Shown here: positions 12,963-15,036 of the stretch, in pieces | Numbering within the stretch: the stretch's first letter is position 1 | Layout of the letters: the number at the start of each line of letters is the position of its first letter | NCBI GenBank assembly: GCA_937922005.1 | Contig: CAKZWV010000063.1 | Coordinates: 1-15,036, forward strand | Direction of reading: 5' to 3' | DNA: 15,036 nt | From: an uncultured Clostridia bacterium | GTDB taxonomy: Bacteria > Bacillota > Clostridia > Saccharofermentanales > DTU023 | Notes under the pieces: generated by a model | What the model was told of the DNA's origin: nothing | Database searches by the model: none | The model's input: the letters and a program-made list of their open reading frames with translations, nothing else | Made by a program: the position numbers and the translations under genes

Positions 12963-13057
12963 ACTGGATCAGCACATGTTCTAAGAGATAGCTATTTACG
13001 ATATCTTTCGTTCATCCTTTCATCGATAGGATAATCATAGCTTAACACTTTTACGAG

Positions 13058-13081
13058 CTTTTTGCTCCTCTTAGCAAAAAG
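13058..13081. other. Perfect 9-bp hairpin in the accessory gap
   Basis: CTTTTTGCT (13058-13066) and AGCAAAAAG (13073-13081) are separated by 6 nt. The polarity does not give a T-tail after a GC stem on either strand, so it is not a convincing terminator. Confidence 0.35.
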
Positions 13082-13148
13082 AATGCCTATGGATAGATAG
13101 ACATTGAATATTGACTTATTGACTTAAGGAAGATAGAGGAGATTATTG

Positions 13149-13247
13149 GAAAAGTGCCCAAAATAACCGATTGATAATATCGAAAAGTGGCTTATAATAA
13201 TATTTGAAAAGTGTCAAAATTTGCCTTATCAATCTATGGGAAAAGTG
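13149..13247 (+). repeat. Four direct copies of GAAAAGTG with an internal inverted repeat (possible mobile-element end)
   Basis: GAAAAGTG occurs at 13149-13156, 13182-13189, 13206-13213 and 13240-13247 (spacings 33, 24 and 34). GATTGATAA (13169-13177) and TTATCAATC (13226-13234) form a 9-bp inverted pair within the array. The third copy extends to GAAAAGTGTCA, which is found inverted as TGACACTTTTC at 12394-12404. Multiple ordered copies of a short motif near a terminus, with inverted counterparts at the far end, recall IS21-family ends; this assignment is inference. The array lies 109-207 nt upstream of the AAA/DUF4143 gene and could also be its regulatory region. Confidence 0.5.
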
Positions 13248-13298
13248 TGAGAACCTGTTCCTTTAGCACTAGAAAAGACGCAATGCGCATTTTTCCTC

Positions 13299-13318
13299 TA
13301 GAAGCAGCTGTGCTTCTA
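13299..13318 (+). other. 8-bp hairpin in the leader of the AAA/DUF4143 gene
   Basis: TAGAAGCA (13299-13306), loop GCTG, TGCTTCTA (13311-13318). It follows another partial fold (CTAG...CTAG around AATGCGCATT, 13270-13301) and is 37 nt ahead of the start codon. A 10-nt palindrome, GAGACGTCTC (13334-13343), lies beside the Shine-Dalgarno. Confidence 0.4.
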
Positions 13319-13355
13319 AAACAAAGGAAAAAGGAGACGTCTCAGGAGAAAGATC

Positions 13356-14741
13356 ATGTTACACCGCAAAATTGAACGAGAAATAGAGAACTGGCTGTCT
13401 GATGACCCAAGAGGGCGAGGGGAGAAGAACAAAAGATCGACCGACAAGGCCCTGCTGATAAACGGCGTGCGTCAAGCTGGAAAGACCTATATTATCCGCC
13501 AGTGTCTTAAGAGTTCAGCTTGCCCCTGGGTCGAGTTTAATCTCATTGCTCAGCCTGACCTGGTTCCTTTGATTGATGGGGCTAGGGATGTTGATGACCT
13601 GATCCTCAAGCTTTCCCTCTATAGTGAAGAAGCCCTTATCCCCGGTAAAACCGTGATCTTCTTTGATGAAATTCAAAAATGTCGGGAAATCGTCACAAAA
13701 ATCAAATTTCTGGTAGAAGATGGGCGCTTTCGCTATATCCTGTCTGGATCCTTGTTGGGCGTTGAAATGGTCAATCTTCGCTCAGCACCAGTCGGTTATC
13801 TCAAAATTCTACCCCTTTATCCTTTAGATTTTGAGGAATTCCTCCAGGTATTTCATATTTCTAGTGAAATTTTAGACTTACTTCGTGAAAGTTATCAGCG
13901 TAAACAGCCGGTGGATACGGTCCTCCACCAAAAACTCATGGACATTTTTTCCCTCTATCTCATTATCGGGGGGATGCCAGCTGCCGTCGAGACCTACCGG
14001 ACAACGGAAAATATCGATGCAGTCATGGCTGAGCACCAGGCGATTATGGACCTTTACCAATTAGATTTTACCCAATACGAGGAAGACAAGCGCAAACTCT
14101 TTATTCGGCAAATATATAACCAGATACCCGCAGCCTTAAACCAGAAGAATAAACGCTTTAAACTAGCGGATCTCCAAAAAAACTTGCGCTTTGACCGAGT
14201 AGAAGATAGCTTTACTTGGCTTTGGAAGGCTGGAGTGGTTCTTGGTGTCTTCAATGTTACGGAACCCAAGATTCCACTTTTACTCAATACAAAACACAAT
14301 CTTTTCAAAGTTTTTCTCTCAGATGTGGGATTACTAACGACCCGCTACGGAAAAAACTGCAAATTGAAAATTATGACCCATGACCGAGATTTAAATCAAG
14401 GAGCAATCTATGAGAATGCCGTTGCCCAGGAACTTCATGCCCATGGGATCGACTTGTACTACTACAACAGCAAGAAGAGGGGTGAGCTCGATTTTGTTCT
14501 GGAACACGAGGGGCAAGTCCTGCCGCTTGAAGTGAAAAGTGGGAAGGATTATTTGCGGCATTCGGCCCTAAGCCAGATCATGAAGGAGGAAGCCTATGGG
14601 ATTCCGGAAGCGGTAGTTTTGACCCAAGACAATGTCCAGGTGAAAGGGAAAATTACTTACCTGCCGATCTATATGACCATGTTTTTGGGGGAAGATCCCC
14701 AGGATTTTGTTGACCTATCTGTAGGACGATTTGCTTTATAA
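13356..14741 (+). CDS. AAA-family ATPase with DUF4143 C-terminal domain
   Basis: The 461-residue product belongs to the widespread but poorly characterised AAA_14-DUF4143 group of solitary ATPases, often in accessory regions of anaerobes; cellular role unknown. N-terminal ATPase: Walker A GVRQAGKT (37-44), Walker B VIFFDE (D104, E105), then RYILSGSLLGVEM, and a YPLDFEEFL segment typical of the family. The middle helical part includes YLIIGGMPAAVETY (201-214). The C-terminal DUF4143 has FLSDVGLLT (320-328), GAIYENAVAQEL (349-360), and a PD-(D/E)xK-like pattern YYYNSKKRGELDFVLE (D379) and LPLEVKSGK (E392, K394). Length is normal. AGGAG lies 7 nt before the ATG. It stands alone, next to a zone of mobile-element debris, which fits an acquired gene. 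Some family members could be antitoxin-like or nuclease-associated, but nothing here decides it. Confidence 0.88.
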   Translation: MLHRKIEREIENWLSDDPRGRGEKNKRSTDKALLINGVRQAGKTYIIRQCLKSSACPWVEFNLIAQPDLVPLIDGARDVDDLILKLSLYSEEALIPGKTVIFFDEIQKCREIVTKIKFLVEDGRFRYILSGSLLGVEMVNLRSAPVGYLKILPLYPLDFEEFLQVFHISSEILDLLRESYQRKQPVDTVLHQKLMDIFSLYLIIGGMPAAVETYRTTENIDAVMAEHQAIMDLYQLDFTQYEEDKRKLFIRQIYNQIPAALNQKNKRFKLADLQKNLRFDRVEDSFTWLWKAGVVLGVFNVTEPKIPLLLNTKHNLFKVFLSDVGLLTTRYGKNCKLKIMTHDRDLNQGAIYENAVAQELHAHGIDLYYYNSKKRGELDFVLEHEGQVLPLEVKSGKDYLRHSALSQIMKEEAYGIPEAVVLTQDNVQVKGKITYLPIYMTMFLGEDPQDFVDLSVGRFAL

Positions 14742-14768
14742 CTATACTGTCGGGCGATTTGTTTATAA
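14719..14768 (+). repeat. Imperfect 28-bp-period duplication across the 3' end of the AAA/DUF4143 gene
   Basis: CTGTAGGACGATTTGCTTTA (14719-14738) recurs as CTGTCGGGCGATTTGTTTAT (14747-14766). The first copy encodes the C-terminal SVGRFAL and stop. The second, in another frame because 28 is not a multiple of 3, would read VGRFVYKRQKIPVI before a stop. Confidence 0.6.
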
Positions 14769-14848
14769 AAGGCAGAAGATTCCCGTTATTTAGTGCGCAA
14801 AATCCAGCGTATAATTGATGAACTTGCTAGGATGGACTCGATAGAACG

Positions 14849-14894
14849 CCCCTGCTAGGCCCAGGCTTGGCCAGTTGCGCAGGCGGGGAATTTT
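14849..14894 (+). terminator. Hairpin with short T-run after the AAA/DUF4143 gene
   Basis: CCCCTGC (14849-14855) pairs with GCAGG-C-GG (14879-14886, one bulge) around an inner GGCC (14858-14861)/GGCC (14869-14872) stem, followed by GGAATTTT. It is a plausible but imperfect terminator, overlapping a promoter-like signal. Confidence 0.35.
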
Positions 14895-14903
14895 CGCTAT
14901 ACT
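14875..14903 (+). promoter_or_regulatory. Candidate promoter reading out of the window
   Basis: TTGCGC (14875-14880), 17 nt, TATACT (14898-14903). A separate perfect TATAAT lies at 14810-14815 without a clear -35. The remaining 14904-15036 has no long open frame: it holds a perfect tandem 10-mer and a purine-rich GGAGAGGAG tract, and a possible ATG at 15020 near the edge, so it is probably the leader of a gene beyond the window. Confidence 0.35.
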
Positions 14904-14951
14904 CTAAGTGTTGCGATCCTGTGACAGCCTGGCCTGACCCGGACGGAATTT

Positions 14952-14971
14952 GCCTCAAGAAGCCTCAAGAA
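14952..14971 (+). repeat. Perfect tandem duplication of GCCTCAAGAA
   Basis: Two adjacent identical 10-mers (14952-14961 and 14962-14971) lie in the putative leader downstream of the 14875-14903 promoter-like element and upstream of a GGAGAGGAG purine tract. Confidence 0.85.
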
Positions 14972-15036
14972 TAGGGTTCGGAGAGGAGAAAAGGAAGAAA
15001 AGAAATATTATAGCATATTATGAGATGCAAAGGAAA

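Noticed and set aside
15007..15015. Minus-strand promoter (TGCTATAAT) for a leftward gene
   Set aside because: The extended -10 match is good, but there is no -35 and no leftward ORF in 14742-15000. It is kept only as part of the right-edge observation.

Overview
The window looks like chromosomal DNA of a low-to-mid GC Gram-positive bacterium (Bacillota, probably a Clostridia-type lineage; genus not resolved). The reasons are strong AGGAGG-type ribosome binding sites, the Firmicutes-type neighbourhood trmD-rplS-ylqF-rnhB, a cysteine desulfurase paired with a thiI that lacks a rhodanese domain, TTG and GTG starts, and Rho-independent terminators. TAG, TAA and TGA all serve as normal stops. Every intact gene is on the + strand.

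Region 1 (1-5444) is a translation and RNA housekeeping cluster. It holds the 3' end of trmD, then rplS with its own promoter and a structured leader, a terminator, and a tightly packed group hflK-hflC-ylqF-(rnhB-yraN). The genes in that group abut or overlap by 8 nt. Two things are unusual. hflK/hflC sit where many Firmicutes carry lepB, and RNase HII is fused in frame to a YraN-type nuclease-like domain. HflC also has an N-terminal array of NPF pentapeptides.

Region 2 (5445-9063) is a probable gntR-cysteine desulfurase-thiI operon: a HutC/UTRA-type regulator followed by a sulfur-relay pair for 4-thiouridine in tRNA (and possibly thiamine), closed by a good intrinsic terminator. Region 3 (9064-12035) holds glyA and rarA. 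Between them are a large nested hairpin and a duplicated ribosome-binding/TTG-start segment that encodes a 9-codon mini-ORF ahead of rarA.

Region 4 (12036-13355) is a 1.3 kb AT-richer accessory gap with no intact gene. It contains (a) a 335-bp internally deleted insertion sequence with 22-bp terminal inverted repeats and a 6-bp target duplication at the rarA stop codon, still carrying a transposase C-terminal fragment; (b) a minus-strand broken gene with two in-frame ambers, six 21-bp tandem repeats encoding alternating DPD/EPE heptads, and a winged-helix-like C-terminus; and (c) four direct copies of GAAAAGTG plus a distant inverted copy, resembling the multi-repeat end of a mobile element.

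Region 5 (13356-15036) holds an AAA/DUF4143 ATPase with a nuclease-like C-terminus, and then about 300 nt with promoter-like and hairpin-like signals that probably lead into a gene beyond the window. The most unusual material is region 4, the RNase HII-YraN fusion and the NPF-tailed HflC. No clearly complete new defence or mobile system is visible.
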